Positions 32,339-42,175 are shown, counted from the first letter of the stretch. The stretch: DNA of 64,000 bases from JAXHUM01 sp034189325 (GCA_034189325.1 JAXHUM010000116.1:106098-170097); one strand, 5' to 3'. Notes: a model not told the origin generated them from the sequence alone. Numbers and translations are program-made.

Positions 32339-32364
32339 CGACCATGGAGGGGATATAGCAACGG

Positions 32365-34038
32365 ATGAAGAAACGGCTCATAGTCTTTTACTGGATACTC
32401 CTCCTTGTCCCAACCCTTGTAGTTGCGGTCTTCCTGTTTCAACTGGTCAGCCATGAACAAGAGCGGATGAATCAGACCATCCGTTTTTCCGCCCAAGAAC
32501 GGGCCCGTGCCATTGCCGATACCCTTCAGTTGACCGTCGAGACGGTTGAAGATGAACTGACGCAAACACTTTTGCGTATGCCGTCAGAGGGGCTTAAAGA
32601 AGCCTTGATCGATTTGGAAGTGAGCAATCCCCTGATCAGGAACGTATTTGTATGGGCAAAAAAGACCGGTCTCACCTACCCTAAGCCCGCCGATGGTATC
32701 ACAGGAGAGGAAAGGGGCTTTACTGCCCGATTTTTATCCCTCTTTTCGGGCCGGATTCCTTGGGCTGCCTCCTCCAATAATCTCCCTGTTTTAGAGAAAG
32801 GGAGGGATTTGTCGGAGAGTATCAGGGATGTCAAATCGGAGCGCCAGAGGCTCATGAGCCTGGCAAAGGGGAAGAGGGATCCGGTTGCCGCTGGAGTTTT
32901 TAGCCCTGAATATAGGACAAAGCCGGATCATGGGTGGATGCCATGGTTCATGGATAACAGTCTTTACATACTGGGGTGGGTCAGGCCGGATCCAATCGGC
33001 CCGACATATGGGGTGGAACTGGAACTGATGACTCTCTTGTCCAGGCTGGTCGTTGATTTCCCTATAAACACACCAAGAGGCATAGCCTATGCCCTGATTG
33101 ACGGTGAAGGGCAGATCTTACATCAAACAGGAACCTCCTTTCCAAAACCGAACGCCCGGCCCGACATCACCGCCGCTTTGGCACCGGTTTTGCCTCATTG
33201 GAGTGTGGCTGTCTATATTGTCGACGAACAGGCCGTGTTTGAATCAGGGAGAGGTTTCGTTATTCTGTCGGGCTTTCTGATCGCTATCTTCCTGATCGCC
33301 ATTATATCCGGGGGTGGACTGCTGACATGGCAGGCCCATCGTAACATGGTGGAGGCGAGGCAAAAGACGAGTTTTGTATCCAATGTCTCTCATGAGTTGA
33401 AGACCCCCCTGACCAGCATCAGGATGTATGCGGAGCTCCTGGGCGAAGATAGGGTCAGGGACGAAGATAAAGCCAGAAAATACTTGCAGGTCATCGTGGA
33501 TGAGAGTGTCCGTCTGACCCGGCTCGTTGATAATGTCTTGGACTTTGGCAGGCTTGAACAGGGGAGCAAGAAATATCATCTCGACGATCTGGAACTCTCT
33601 TCCTTTATCCGTGAGATCATTGAGAACCATGGACCGAGGGTTCAAAAGGCCGGGCTTGGAATCAACGCGCGGAATCCGGGACAAGAGGTCCATATACTCT
33701 TCGATAGGGACGTGCTGGAACAGGTGATGCTCAACCTGGTGGATAATGCCGTGAAATACGCATCCACGGGGAGTGAAATAGACATTCTTCTAAAAACCGA
33801 AGGAAACCATGTAGATATTTGGGTGTGTGACCGTGGTCCGGGAATCCCTAAGAAACACTGGAAAAACATATTTGAGAAGTTCTATCGTGTTGACGATTCC
33901 CTGACCGCTCAACAGCCAGGCTCAGGTCTGGGCCTAAGTATTGCCAGGGGCCTGTTGAGAGAGTTGAACGGCGATCTCAGATACGAAGAGCGTGAAGGGG
34001 GTGGGAGTTGTTTTATTGTCCGGATTCCGACGACCTAA
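32365..34038 (+). CDS. sensor histidine kinase
   Basis: A 557-residue membrane kinase. Helix 1 (about 8-28) and helix 2 (about 298-320) bracket a large extracytoplasmic sensor domain. Then come the HisKA dimerisation domain with VSHELKTPLTS (His343 the likely phosphorylation site) and an HATPase domain with NLVDNAVKYA (N box), DRGPGIP (G1) and GSGLGLSIARGLL (G2). It is followed by its probable partner regulator 21 bases downstream. The sensor domain matches no family I recognise, so the signal is unknown; the VWA protein upstream is a candidate input. Confidence 0.92.
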   Translation: MKKRLIVFYWILLLVPTLVVAVFLFQLVSHEQERMNQTIRFSAQERARAIADTLQLTVETVEDELTQTLLRMPSEGLKEALIDLEVSNPLIRNVFVWAKKTGLTYPKPADGITGEERGFTARFLSLFSGRIPWAASSNNLPVLEKGRDLSESIRDVKSERQRLMSLAKGKRDPVAAGVFSPEYRTKPDHGWMPWFMDNSLYILGWVRPDPIGPTYGVELELMTLLSRLVVDFPINTPRGIAYALIDGEGQILHQTGTSFPKPNARPDITAALAPVLPHWSVAVYIVDEQAVFESGRGFVILSGFLIAIFLIAIISGGGLLTWQAHRNMVEARQKTSFVSNVSHELKTPLTSIRMYAELLGEDRVRDEDKARKYLQVIVDESVRLTRLVDNVLDFGRLEQGSKKYHLDDLELSSFIREIIENHGPRVQKAGLGINARNPGQEVHILFDRDVLEQVMLNLVDNAVKYASTGSEIDILLKTEGNHVDIWVCDRGPGIPKKHWKNIFEKFYRVDDSLTAQQPGSGLGLSIARGLLRELNGDLRYEEREGGGSCFIVRIPTT

Positions 34039-34059
34039 TGAACGCATAGGGTGATAGAG

Positions 34060-34770
34060 ATGGAACAGATTCATGTCTTGGTAGCCGAAGATGATCGCAA
34101 CATCCTGCAGGGCCTTATTGATACACTTGAAAGCGAGGGATATGTGGCCATACCAGCCCCTGACGGCGAAGCTGCCATAAAGAAATTCGAGGAGGAAAAA
34201 TGCGACATCGTACTCCTGGACATCATGATGCCCAAGAAAAGCGGCTATGATGTGTGCCGCTATATCCGCTCCCGGGATAAAGAGGTCCCGGTGATTATGC
34301 TCACGGCCAAAGGGCAGGAGATAGACAAGGTCGTGGGCCTGGAACTGGGCGCGGATGATTATGTGACCAAGCCTTTTGGGGTGCACGAACTCCTAGCCAG
34401 GATAGCCGCCCTCTTAAGGAGATCAAAGAGGACTGCGAGACCTCTTGAGGAGGGCGAAGAAGGTCCGAAGCGCTTCATTTTCGGCTCGGCAGAAGTAGAT
34501 GCGGGCCGTTACAGCGCCACTGTCGGCAGGAAAACCTTTCGGATTTCCGCGAGAGAGCTCCAGTTGATGAGGTTTTTTTACGCCCACCCATCCGAGGTCC
34601 TGACCAGGGACAGGCTCTTAAACGCCGTATGGGGAATCGATTATTACGGCACAACACGTACCCTTGATCAGCATATTGCCCAACTGCGCAAGAAGGTCGA
34701 GCCAGACCCGGGAAAACCGAGGGTTATCACCACTGTCCATGGCGTGGGCTATCAATACAAGGGGACATAG
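34060..34770 (+). CDS. OmpR-family response regulator
   Basis: A 236-residue two-domain regulator. The receiver has AEDD near 8-11, the phospho-acceptor Asp in VLLDIMMPKKSGYDV near 53, MLTAKG and the TKPF lysine near 105. The C-terminal winged helix includes LTRDRLLNAVWG, TRTLDQHIAQLRKKVE and VHGVGY. It forms a pair with the kinase just upstream. A GTG at 34051 is an alternative start adding three residues; the ATG with GGGTGATAGAG upstream is preferred. Confidence 0.92.
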   Translation: MEQIHVLVAEDDRNILQGLIDTLESEGYVAIPAPDGEAAIKKFEEEKCDIVLLDIMMPKKSGYDVCRYIRSRDKEVPVIMLTAKGQEIDKVVGLELGADDYVTKPFGVHELLARIAALLRRSKRTARPLEEGEEGPKRFIFGSAEVDAGRYSATVGRKTFRISARELQLMRFFYAHPSEVLTRDRLLNAVWGIDYYGTTRTLDQHIAQLRKKVEPDPGKPRVITTVHGVGYQYKGT

Positions 34771-34798
34771 AAACTCCTGAAGTATCCCCTAATCTTGA

Positions 34799-36421
34799 TC
34801 AAATACCCTGCTCTTTGGACCGCCTGAACAGCCATGTCATCAATAGGGTCTGTAGGCCGGACAAGAAAACAAAGTATCCCATCCATAGGGGGATTCCCGC
34901 CCACTGAGGGTGAGTCCTGTCCCATGCCCAGAAGTCCATGGAAAGCAAGAAGACAACAAGAAAGGCGATGAAATAGGGATCTCTCACCCAACGCGGCACG
35001 CGAACGCTCAGTTCCCCATTCTGTGCCATGACAACTCCGTAAGCAATGAGGTAGACAGAAAATGCCACGACCATGACCGGGACCACCGGCAAAAACCCAC
35101 CCGTAGGAATCAAATTGAAATAATACAAGACCATCATACCCTCACCGGCAAGAATCGAAAGGATTGCCGGAACCGCCCTTACCCGCTTCAGATAGAGCCC
35201 GAAAATAACGGTCGGGAAGAGGACTGCTAGTCCGGTAAAGGTCTGAGTGGCGATCTGGAGGATGGTGGCCGGAGGCCTATAGGCCAGAGCCAAACCAAGG
35301 ATGCTGAGAAAGATGACGAAGATTTTGCCTGAGACGTTTCCTCTTGTCTGTTTCCCTGTAGCCAATGGAAGGATGTCTCTCGTGAAAATGGAACTGAGAG
35401 TCAAAAGCTGGGAATCCATGGTGGACATAAGAGCGGCCAGGCCGCAAGCGATAACAAGGGCCGACATGATATCCCCGGAAACGAGGGTTATGACCATGGG
35501 AAGTATCCGATCCGCCTGTTTCCCGACAAGATCCGGAAAGGAGAGATGACCTAACACACCAATGGCAATGGGCATCAAGAATACCACTGTACAGACCAGG
35601 GGATAGAAGATCATCATCTTGGATATAGTTTTTTTACCTTGGGCGGAAAAAAATCGTTGAAAGAGTTGAGGGAACATGGGGTCACAGAAAAACCATAGCA
35701 TGATATAGCTGAACCAGATCATGACGGTATACTTCCCTTGACCTCCTGGACGGGAGAACAGATCCGGTGTCATGGCCATGACCTTCTGATTGGCTGCGGC
35801 AAATCCGCCATGGTGTTTAGAAATAAGGACCAGAGAGACCGCTAAAAGGAGGGCCATTAAAACGCCCTGAAACATGTCGGTCCAGGCTACAGCTCTTAAG
35901 CCGCCCCTTAATGTGTATAGGAGGATGACACCGGTGACGAGAAGGGCCCCAGTGAAATAGGGAATGCCTATGAGTTCCTCCAGGGCGTAACCAGCGGCCA
36001 TTGGCTGGAGCGCCAGGTAGGGAACGGTGAATACGATCATCACGAGGGCAAAGAGACATGACAGAAAGCGATTCTTATACAACACGTCAATCAATTCAGG
36101 AGGTGTGACAATCTCATTTTCTTTCCCAATTTCCCAGATCTTCCGGCCAAGTATCCAAAAGGTGAGGGCCATGAACCCGGTTCCGAATCCCATAATTGGG
36201 AAAAAGGCATATCCATCTCTGTACCCCGCTCCCGACGTCCCGAAGACCGTGAATGCCGAGAAGTTTGTTGCCACCATTGTCCCCAATAGGACCCAGGTGC
36301 CGAGTTTTCGATCAGCCAGGAAGTAAGTCGCCGGCGATGATTTCCATCGTGTACGGGCTATAAATCCTATGGCGAGTACTACAAGAAAATAACCGATGAG
36401 TACGGATACCTTGACGGTCAT
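34799..36421 (-). CDS. sodium/solute symporter (SSS family)
   Basis: A 540-residue transporter with about 13 hydrophobic segments. The SSS family pattern is visible: YFLADRKLGTW after helix 1, TNFSAFTVFGTSGAGYRDG in helix 2, the GGLRAVAWTDMFQG loop near 190 and the ACGLAALMSTMDSQLLTLSS region near 330-350 that carries the sodium site. The substrate cannot be told: the family moves sugars, amino acids, carboxylates and others. Its 3' end converges with the response regulator 28 bases away. Confidence 0.88.
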   Translation of the reverse strand: MTVKVSVLIGYFLVVLAIGFIARTRWKSSPATYFLADRKLGTWVLLGTMVATNFSAFTVFGTSGAGYRDGYAFFPIMGFGTGFMALTFWILGRKIWEIGKENEIVTPPELIDVLYKNRFLSCLFALVMIVFTVPYLALQPMAAGYALEELIGIPYFTGALLVTGVILLYTLRGGLRAVAWTDMFQGVLMALLLAVSLVLISKHHGGFAAANQKVMAMTPDLFSRPGGQGKYTVMIWFSYIMLWFFCDPMFPQLFQRFFSAQGKKTISKMMIFYPLVCTVVFLMPIAIGVLGHLSFPDLVGKQADRILPMVITLVSGDIMSALVIACGLAALMSTMDSQLLTLSSIFTRDILPLATGKQTRGNVSGKIFVIFLSILGLALAYRPPATILQIATQTFTGLAVLFPTVIFGLYLKRVRAVPAILSILAGEGMMVLYYFNLIPTGGFLPVVPVMVVAFSVYLIAYGVVMAQNGELSVRVPRWVRDPYFIAFLVVFLLSMDFWAWDRTHPQWAGIPLWMGYFVFLSGLQTLLMTWLFRRSKEQGI

Positions 36422-36462
36422 GTCTAAAAACCTCCGATCAGTCCTGGTGTGATTCCGTCAAT

Positions 36463-36494
36463 AAAAAAGCCATCCCAAAAGTTGGGATGGCTTT
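36463..36494 (-). terminator. rho-independent terminator
   Basis: A perfect 11-bp stem AAAGCCATCCC/GGGATGGCTTT with a 7-base loop. On the - strand it runs into TTTTTT. It probably ends transcription from the cysteine-cluster gene and insulates the symporter. Confidence 0.88.
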
Positions 36495-36634
36495 AGCCTG
36501 ACATAACTTTTTTAAAGATATTATTCAGTTCGGAATGGCCGAATAGTATTTGGATCAAGGATGCTTGTCAACAAAAAAGTAGCAGTTCCCGTAGTACTTG
36601 TCTAGCTTCCAGTAAGGGACGAGGATAGAGTCCC

Positions 36635-37258
36635 TTATGGCACATGATGTCTCGCCTTTATCCTGAGTAAGCCGGGGCCATGGTGAAAATACATCAGGGG
36701 GCTGTCAAAACCTTTCCGAATAAAGATTTTCTCTATCCTGTCAAAGAGGACCGGTCTGGTGGGCCATGTGTAACGTCGTTCCCTCCGCCTTAACCTTTCC
36801 CATTGATTTAAAAGATCACTCCGGTTGGCAAAGACAGAATCTTTCGCATGTTTGCAGAGAAACATCTCACATACGATGGGCTTCACACGCCAGAGACATC
36901 CTTTGTCAGCCAGATAGACACACTTAAACCCTCCTCGATCCTGGGCCAGGGCCGTTATGATGTCGGCACGCTCCTCTTCGGAGGAGAGTAAGGTATTGAT
37001 CACTACATCGGCGAAAAAGGTAGCAATGCCCTCGCGATTACAACAGGCGCTGTTGCGATTGGCAAAGCATTTCTGTGTGCATATTTCTGAAAGGTATCGG
37101 TCTTGAAAATCAGCCAAGTCCGACCTGAATTGGAGGTAGGGCCTAAGGAGCCTCTTTATTTGACTCATCTCGGACTTGGTGATGTCTCTGAAATACCGCC
37201 GAACAATGGAGAAGGCCTCTATCTGGTCACGATTATACTCGCTTGTTTCCATGGTCAA
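36635..37258 (-). CDS. YkgJ-like cysteine cluster protein
   Basis: A 207-residue soluble protein with cysteines spaced like zinc- or iron-chelating YkgJ/UPF0153 proteins: CTQKCFAN, ACCNREG, then GCLWRVKPIVCEMFLC in the middle. The C-terminal TWPTRPVLFD and SPLMYFHHGPGLLRIK segments look conserved. Function is unknown for the family. It is monocistronic with a terminator about 140 bases after its stop. Confidence 0.7.
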   Translation of the reverse strand: MTMETSEYNRDQIEAFSIVRRYFRDITKSEMSQIKRLLRPYLQFRSDLADFQDRYLSEICTQKCFANRNSACCNREGIATFFADVVINTLLSSEEERADIITALAQDRGGFKCVYLADKGCLWRVKPIVCEMFLCKHAKDSVFANRSDLLNQWERLRRRERRYTWPTRPVLFDRIEKIFIRKGFDSPLMYFHHGPGLLRIKARHHVP

Positions 37259-37486
37259 GTAGAATAGAAGATCACATTAGGAGTGGCTCAAGATGGTTTC
37301 TAAGCCCTTTTTTTTGATATTAGGGATGGACATTACCCCGAAGTTGTATCAGATTTAAAGAAAAAAATGAGATTTTTAATGAGAATTGGAGTAACGTGTC
37401 CAGGGAGACGGACTGAGCTTGAGATATATCCGTTAGAACTGAAAAAAGGTCCAACGAATGGACACAGAGTATGAGGGTAAAAGACG

Positions 37487-38635
37487 ATGATCGGTTTCGA
37501 GTTAAGCGAAGAACAGCGGGAATGGCGGGATAATGCAAAAAACTTTGCGGAAAAGGAAATCGCACCCCTCTCCTGGAAGATAGATAAGGGCCTTACAGAG
37601 AGGTTTCACTGGAGCCTTATTGAGAAAATGGGTTCGTTGGGTTTTATGGGCTTAGGTATCCCAAAGAAGTATGGTGGAAGTGAACTGGATACCTTGACAA
37701 CGGCGATCGTTATAGAAGAACTGGCAGTTGGGGATGCAGGTATTGCTTTTACGTGCACTCTCAATTCCACAAACCCTGTGATGATCGCGGGAAGTGAAAA
37801 GCAAAAAGACAAGTTCCTTCCGGCGGTTTATGATAAGAAAAAGCCGCAATTGTCGGCTTTCGCCCTGACCGAACCCAATGCCGGGTCCGACGCGGCAGGG
37901 CTATCCACCCTGGCAAGAAAAGAGGGAAGCGAATATGTGCTGAACGGAGAAAAGTGCTTTATCAGTAACGGCGACATGGCTGGCCTCTATACTATCATGG
38001 CGACGGTTGACAAGAAAAAGGGGTTTGGAGGGATTACCGCATTTGTTGTTCCAGGTAATGCTGAAGGCCTGATACGTGGAAAAATCGAGGACAAGATGGG
38101 CTTTCGCTCCAGCCACACGGGTGTGTTAGCGATGCATGACGTGAGGGTCCCCGAGGAGAATGTCCTTGGAAAGAAAGGTGAAGGTTTTCTTATTGCCATG
38201 AAACTGCTTGAGGTGGCACGAGTCATTTCCTGCGGAGCGGTCGCCTTGGGTTTGGCCAGAAGGTCTTTTGAGACTACCCTGAAATTCTTAAAGGACTTTG
38301 CCGACCCGAAATCCCTGATTGGTCAACAGGCCGTTTCATTTGATCTGGCGGACATGATGGCCTCCATTGAGGCGTCTCGGCTTCTTGTCTGGAAGAGTTG
38401 TTGGATGATAGACAATGGTATCCCTGTCGGGACTATGTCCGGTTTGACAAAGGTCTATACAAGCGATATGGCCCTGGAGGTGTCACAACAGGGTATGGGG
38501 CTTGTAGGTCTCCATGCCTACAGCAAGGATTATCCTCTGGAGAAGCAGGTGCGGGACGCCAAGACTTTGCAGATCTATGAGGGGACAAATCAGATTAATA
38601 GGATGGTGGCGGCAAGAGGCATACTTGAAGGCTGA
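37487..38635 (+). CDS. acyl-CoA dehydrogenase
   Basis: A 382-residue FAD enzyme oxidising an acyl-CoA to the 2,3-enoyl-CoA and passing electrons to ETF. LTEPNAGSDAAGLSTLA near 126-142 is the flavin/substrate signature, CFISNG follows, and the C-terminal LQIYEGTNQINRMV holds the catalytic glutamate in the usual short-chain position. Chain-length preference cannot be read. It heads a cluster with etfB, a ferredoxin-etfA and a second dehydrogenase. Confidence 0.93.
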   Translation: MIGFELSEEQREWRDNAKNFAEKEIAPLSWKIDKGLTERFHWSLIEKMGSLGFMGLGIPKKYGGSELDTLTTAIVIEELAVGDAGIAFTCTLNSTNPVMIAGSEKQKDKFLPAVYDKKKPQLSAFALTEPNAGSDAAGLSTLARKEGSEYVLNGEKCFISNGDMAGLYTIMATVDKKKGFGGITAFVVPGNAEGLIRGKIEDKMGFRSSHTGVLAMHDVRVPEENVLGKKGEGFLIAMKLLEVARVISCGAVALGLARRSFETTLKFLKDFADPKSLIGQQAVSFDLADMMASIEASRLLVWKSCWMIDNGIPVGTMSGLTKVYTSDMALEVSQQGMGLVGLHAYSKDYPLEKQVRDAKTLQIYEGTNQINRMVAARGILEG

Positions 38636-38685
38636 GTCATCCAAAGACCTTCCGCCATAGAGGAGAAAAGAGGGGAATTCGATTC

Positions 38686-39477
38686 ATGCGGATAATCGTG
38701 TGCGTCAAGCAGGTCCCGGACATCGAAGAGTCGAATGTGGTGGGTTTGGATTCGGAAACTGGGGTTATAATACGAGAGGATGTGCCGGCAATTCTCAATC
38801 CCCTCGACACGTTTGCTGTTGAAGAGGCCGTAGCTCTAAAAGAGAAGCACGGCGGGGAAGTCATTGTTGTCACCATGGGACCGCACCAGGCGGAAGACGC
38901 CCTCATAACCTGTCTCAGTATGGGAGCTGATCAGGCCTTCCTGTTAAGTGATCAGGCCTTTGCGGGGGCAGATACTATAGCTACAGCCTATGCCCTGTCG
39001 TGCGCCATAAGAAAAGTCGGGGATTTTGACCTGGTCTTTTGTGGGCAGCAATCTCTGGACGGAGAAACAGGGCAGGTGGGTCCCATGCTTGCCGAGAACC
39101 TTCATGTTCCACAGATAACCTACGTTAAGAAGATCGATATTGTAGACAAACAAATAGTAGCCCACCGTGAACTGGAGGATATGTACGAGCTGGTACAATG
39201 TCATATGCCCCTTTTGATGACAGTGGTGAAAGGGATCAATGTCCCCCGTGTGCCGACTTACAGCGAGCTTGGTGAGGCCATGGAAAAAGATATCCCGGTC
39301 TGGGGACCTGAAGACCTGGAAGCTGAAGAATCTCGTCTTGGTCTTTCAGGATCTCCGACAAGGGTGACGAGGGTCTGGACTCCTGAATCCACATCTGCGG
39401 GAACGGTGTTTGAGGGCGATCCGACTGATATCGCCGATCAAACGGCTGAAATTCTAATAGAGTTGCTGGAAGATTGA
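38686..39477 (+). CDS. etfB: electron transfer flavoprotein beta subunit
   Basis: A 263-residue beta subunit that binds AMP or the second FAD of ETF and partners with the EtfA next to it. MRIIVCVKQVPD, GVIIREDVPAILNPLDTFAVEEAVALKE, VVTMGPHQAEDAL and DGETGQVGPMLAE are characteristic. Some of these features resemble ETFs tied to membrane quinone reductases or flavin-based bifurcation, but which type this is cannot be settled by eye. The stop overlaps the frame of etfA. Confidence 0.93.
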   Translation: MRIIVCVKQVPDIEESNVVGLDSETGVIIREDVPAILNPLDTFAVEEAVALKEKHGGEVIVVTMGPHQAEDALITCLSMGADQAFLLSDQAFAGADTIATAYALSCAIRKVGDFDLVFCGQQSLDGETGQVGPMLAENLHVPQITYVKKIDIVDKQIVAHRELEDMYELVQCHMPLLMTVVKGINVPRVPTYSELGEAMEKDIPVWGPEDLEAEESRLGLSGSPTRVTRVWTPESTSAGTVFEGDPTDIADQTAEILIELLED

Positions 39478-39506
39478 TTTTTAGTCGATCTTGTGAGGAA
39501 CATGTT

Positions 39507-40706
39507 GTGGATATACAGGTCGTTAGGGAAATGTGCACAGGCTGTGGAGAATGCGAACAGGCATGCCCTTTTGGTCAAATAGCAGTTGTTGACCAAAAAG
39601 CAAAGATACTCGACTCCTGCGTGTCTTGCGGGGCTTGTCGAGATGTGTGTCAACCGGGGGCTATTGATCTGTCTCCTTTTTTGGACAATGAAAATCCCTC
39701 CCCCGATGCTTACAGAGATATCTTTGTCTTTGCCGAACTGAGAGAAGGAGAACTCAGAGAGTGTTCCCTGGAACTCCTGGGAGAGGGCAGGAGGCTTGCC
39801 GATAAACTCCATCAGGAATTGGCCGCTGTAGTGTTCGGAGATGATCCGTCGGGACTCTGCCGTCCATTAATCTCCCATGGAGCGGACAGGGTATACATGG
39901 TCGATGATGCCAATCTCGGTTTTTACAGAACCGAGACCTATACAGCCTTGTTGACCGCTATTGTGACGCGATATAGGCCTTCCATTCTTCTTCTTAGCGC
40001 CACGACAACCGGGCGTGATCTGGCTCCGAGACTGGCAGCGCGCCTGGGAACCGGTTTGACGGCTGATTGTACCTCTCTTGAGATTGAAGAAGAGACCGGG
40101 GTGCTCTTGCAGAATCTCCCTGCCTGGGGTGGAAAGATGATGGCCGAAATCAAGACGCCGGATCACAGACCCCAGATGGCGACCGTAAGACCACATGTCA
40201 TGCGTAAGCAGGAGCCGGACCCCGATCGCGAAGGAGAGGTCATCGAGATCCCGGTACAAATCAATCCAAGGGGGATACCCGTCAAACGCCTGAAAGTGGT
40301 CAAGGAGGAGCAACCTACAACTTCCATTGAGCAAGCAGAAATCGTGGTCGCCGGGGGCCGGGGCTTACAGGGTCCGGAGCAATTTGCAATTATCGAAGAA
40401 CTAGCCGATGTCCTTGGTGCCGCAGTGGGGGCGTCCAGGGCGGCGGTGGATGAGGGATGGACATCTCACCTTTGTCAGGTGGGACAGACCGGTAAGACGG
40501 TCCGCCCGAAGATCTATGTGGCCTGCGGTATTTCCGGGGCCATACAGCATTGTATCGGGATGGAAGGTTCAGGGACGATTGTAGCAATCAATAAGGATCG
40601 GGAGGCTCCTATTATGCGGATCGCTGATTACGCCCTTGTAGGGGATTTGTTTCAGATCGTGCCTGCACTCATTCAAGCTGTTCGAACGAAGAGACGTCGG
40701 AATTGA
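39507..40706 (+). CDS. etfA: electron transfer flavoprotein alpha subunit with N-terminal ferredoxin domain
   Basis: A 399-residue fusion. Residues about 7-55 form a two-cluster ferredoxin: CTGCGECEQACP and CVSCGACRDVCQPG each give four cysteines for a [4Fe-4S] cluster. The EtfA body follows, with the FAD-binding C-terminal domain showing GGRGLQGPEQF, VGQTGKTVRPKIYVACGISGAIQH and the NKDREAPI region. A GTG at 39507 with GAGGAA upstream is chosen; a TTG at 39474 would add 11 residues and overlap etfB in TTGA. The fusion suggests electrons enter or leave through iron-sulfur clusters, as in anaerobes. Confidence 0.92.
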   Translation: MDIQVVREMCTGCGECEQACPFGQIAVVDQKAKILDSCVSCGACRDVCQPGAIDLSPFLDNENPSPDAYRDIFVFAELREGELRECSLELLGEGRRLADKLHQELAAVVFGDDPSGLCRPLISHGADRVYMVDDANLGFYRTETYTALLTAIVTRYRPSILLLSATTTGRDLAPRLAARLGTGLTADCTSLEIEEETGVLLQNLPAWGGKMMAEIKTPDHRPQMATVRPHVMRKQEPDPDREGEVIEIPVQINPRGIPVKRLKVVKEEQPTTSIEQAEIVVAGGRGLQGPEQFAIIEELADVLGAAVGASRAAVDEGWTSHLCQVGQTGKTVRPKIYVACGISGAIQHCIGMEGSGTIVAINKDREAPIMRIADYALVGDLFQIVPALIQAVRTKRRRN

Positions 40707-40753
40707 TTTTTTTGGGAGTGCCTGCGCCTCCTGCATAAATGAAGGAGAAGACA

Positions 40754-41875
40754 ATGGAGTTCACCTACCAACTCACGAAAAAACAGGTTTTTTTTCAGAA
40801 AAATATCGACCGCTTTGTAAGACAAGAGATCAGTCCCCGTGCCAGGGAGATTGATCGATCTCTGGAATTTCCCCATGATGTTCTGGAACAACTGGCGGGA
40901 AATCACCTTCTGGGACTGCCCGTTTCCAAAGAGGCCGGGGGTGAAGGGGCTGGTTTTCTGGACGTCTGTCTGGCGCTGGAGGGCATTGCACAAGTATGCC
41001 CTACGTCCGCCTTGATCTGCTCGGTCCAGAATCTGGGGGCCCATCTCGTTGCAACCGCAGGGACACCTGCCCAGAAGGAGAAGTATCTCAGAGATATCTT
41101 GGAAGGGGTAGCCCTCTTTGGTTACGATCTTCCCGATACGCTCTCCCTGCACCCTGGCCATGTCATGGTTTCCGCTTCGCAGGAGGGAGAGGGGTATCAG
41201 CTTCACGGTCCTGGGTGTTTTGTCATGAATGGGGATATGAGTAAGGTGATCCGCTTTTTCGCAAAAAGGGAGGAAGAGGTTTTAGTCTTTCTTGTTGAAA
41301 GAGAAACCAGGGGATTGGAAGTGGTTCAGAGCGAACTATTGGAGGGCTCTGAGGCACGCTGTACCTGCAAGGCCGTCTTAAACAGTTGTTTTGTCCCATC
41401 AGACAATCTGATGGGAAATGGGGCTGGGGGCAAAGAGATCATGGATAATCAGGTCGCATGTGCGTCTATATTTACAGCAGCCCGGAGCCTCGGTTCTTCT
41501 CAGGGTGCCCTCGACTATGCTGTCGAGTACGCCAAGCAGAGGGAGCAGTTCGGCCTTCCCATAGGGAAGTTCCAGGCCGTGCAGGTGCTGCTGGCAGATA
41601 TGGAGGTAAAGGTGGAGGCCTCTCGGCACCTGGTTTATAAGGCGGCCTCGGTCCTGGATCAGAAAGGCCGGGAGTCTAAACGCTTCTCTTCCATGGCCCG
41701 CTATTTTGTGTCGAAGATGGCCGGTGAGGTGACAGCCGATGCTGTCCAAATAGGCGGAGCTTACGGATATACCAGGGACTATCCCCTGGAAAAGTTCATG
41801 AGGAATGCCCAACTCAGTCAGGTCCTTGAGGGGACCAACCATGCCCATCAACTCGCCTATGTGAAGACTCGATAA
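40754..41875 (+). CDS. acyl-CoA dehydrogenase, divergent
   Basis: A 373-residue acyl-CoA dehydrogenase fold. The C-terminal half is normal, with REQFGLPIGKFQAVQVLLADM and YGYTRDYPLEKFMRNAQ and the catalytic glutamate in VLEGTNHAHQ. The usual LTEPxAGSD flavin loop is replaced by YDLPDTLSLHP near 130-140, so it may have another substrate or weaker activity. The ATG at 40754 is chosen because AAGGAG lies 6 bases upstream; an ATG at 40739 has no such site. It closes the ETF cluster. Confidence 0.85.
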   Translation: MEFTYQLTKKQVFFQKNIDRFVRQEISPRAREIDRSLEFPHDVLEQLAGNHLLGLPVSKEAGGEGAGFLDVCLALEGIAQVCPTSALICSVQNLGAHLVATAGTPAQKEKYLRDILEGVALFGYDLPDTLSLHPGHVMVSASQEGEGYQLHGPGCFVMNGDMSKVIRFFAKREEEVLVFLVERETRGLEVVQSELLEGSEARCTCKAVLNSCFVPSDNLMGNGAGGKEIMDNQVACASIFTAARSLGSSQGALDYAVEYAKQREQFGLPIGKFQAVQVLLADMEVKVEASRHLVYKAASVLDQKGRESKRFSSMARYFVSKMAGEVTADAVQIGGAYGYTRDYPLEKFMRNAQLSQVLEGTNHAHQLAYVKTR

Positions 41876-42090
41876 TCGCATCGACGCTACCCGCCTATCT
41901 GAGGGACAGGGTGTGTTTCTTTGTCTTCCGTCTCTTGAGTCATGAGCCAGGTCGATGAAAGGAGTGAGGCACAATAGCAGGGAGGACCCGGGCAGCAAGT
42001 TATGTGAATCAGACTTTTCAAAACAGAATAGGAATATGAGACTTTCCTTTACTTGATTCTTTAGAGGTGTGCCCGGGCGTGAATAATCTC

Positions 42091-42120
42091 TTGAACCGAG
42101 GGATCATGATAGGCTATAAT
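42091..42120 (+). promoter_or_regulatory. sigma-70-type promoter for the FHA gene
   Basis: TTGAAC (42091-42096), an 18-base spacer and a perfect TATAAT (42115-42120) lie 56 bases before the GTG start of the FHA gene. The rest of the gap 41876-42090 shows nothing recognisable. Confidence 0.6.
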
Positions 42121-42175
42121 TACATAGATATGAAAGGATCCTCAATCTGGAACATGATTCCCGGGAGTTCAAACA

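Noticed and set aside
36555..36704. A - strand frame out of phase with the end of the cysteine-cluster gene, reading a protein-like tail ending FVDKHP
   Set aside because: It has no start codon; the main frame already ends in a segment that looks like the natural C-terminus. A frameshift extension cannot be excluded but is not supported.
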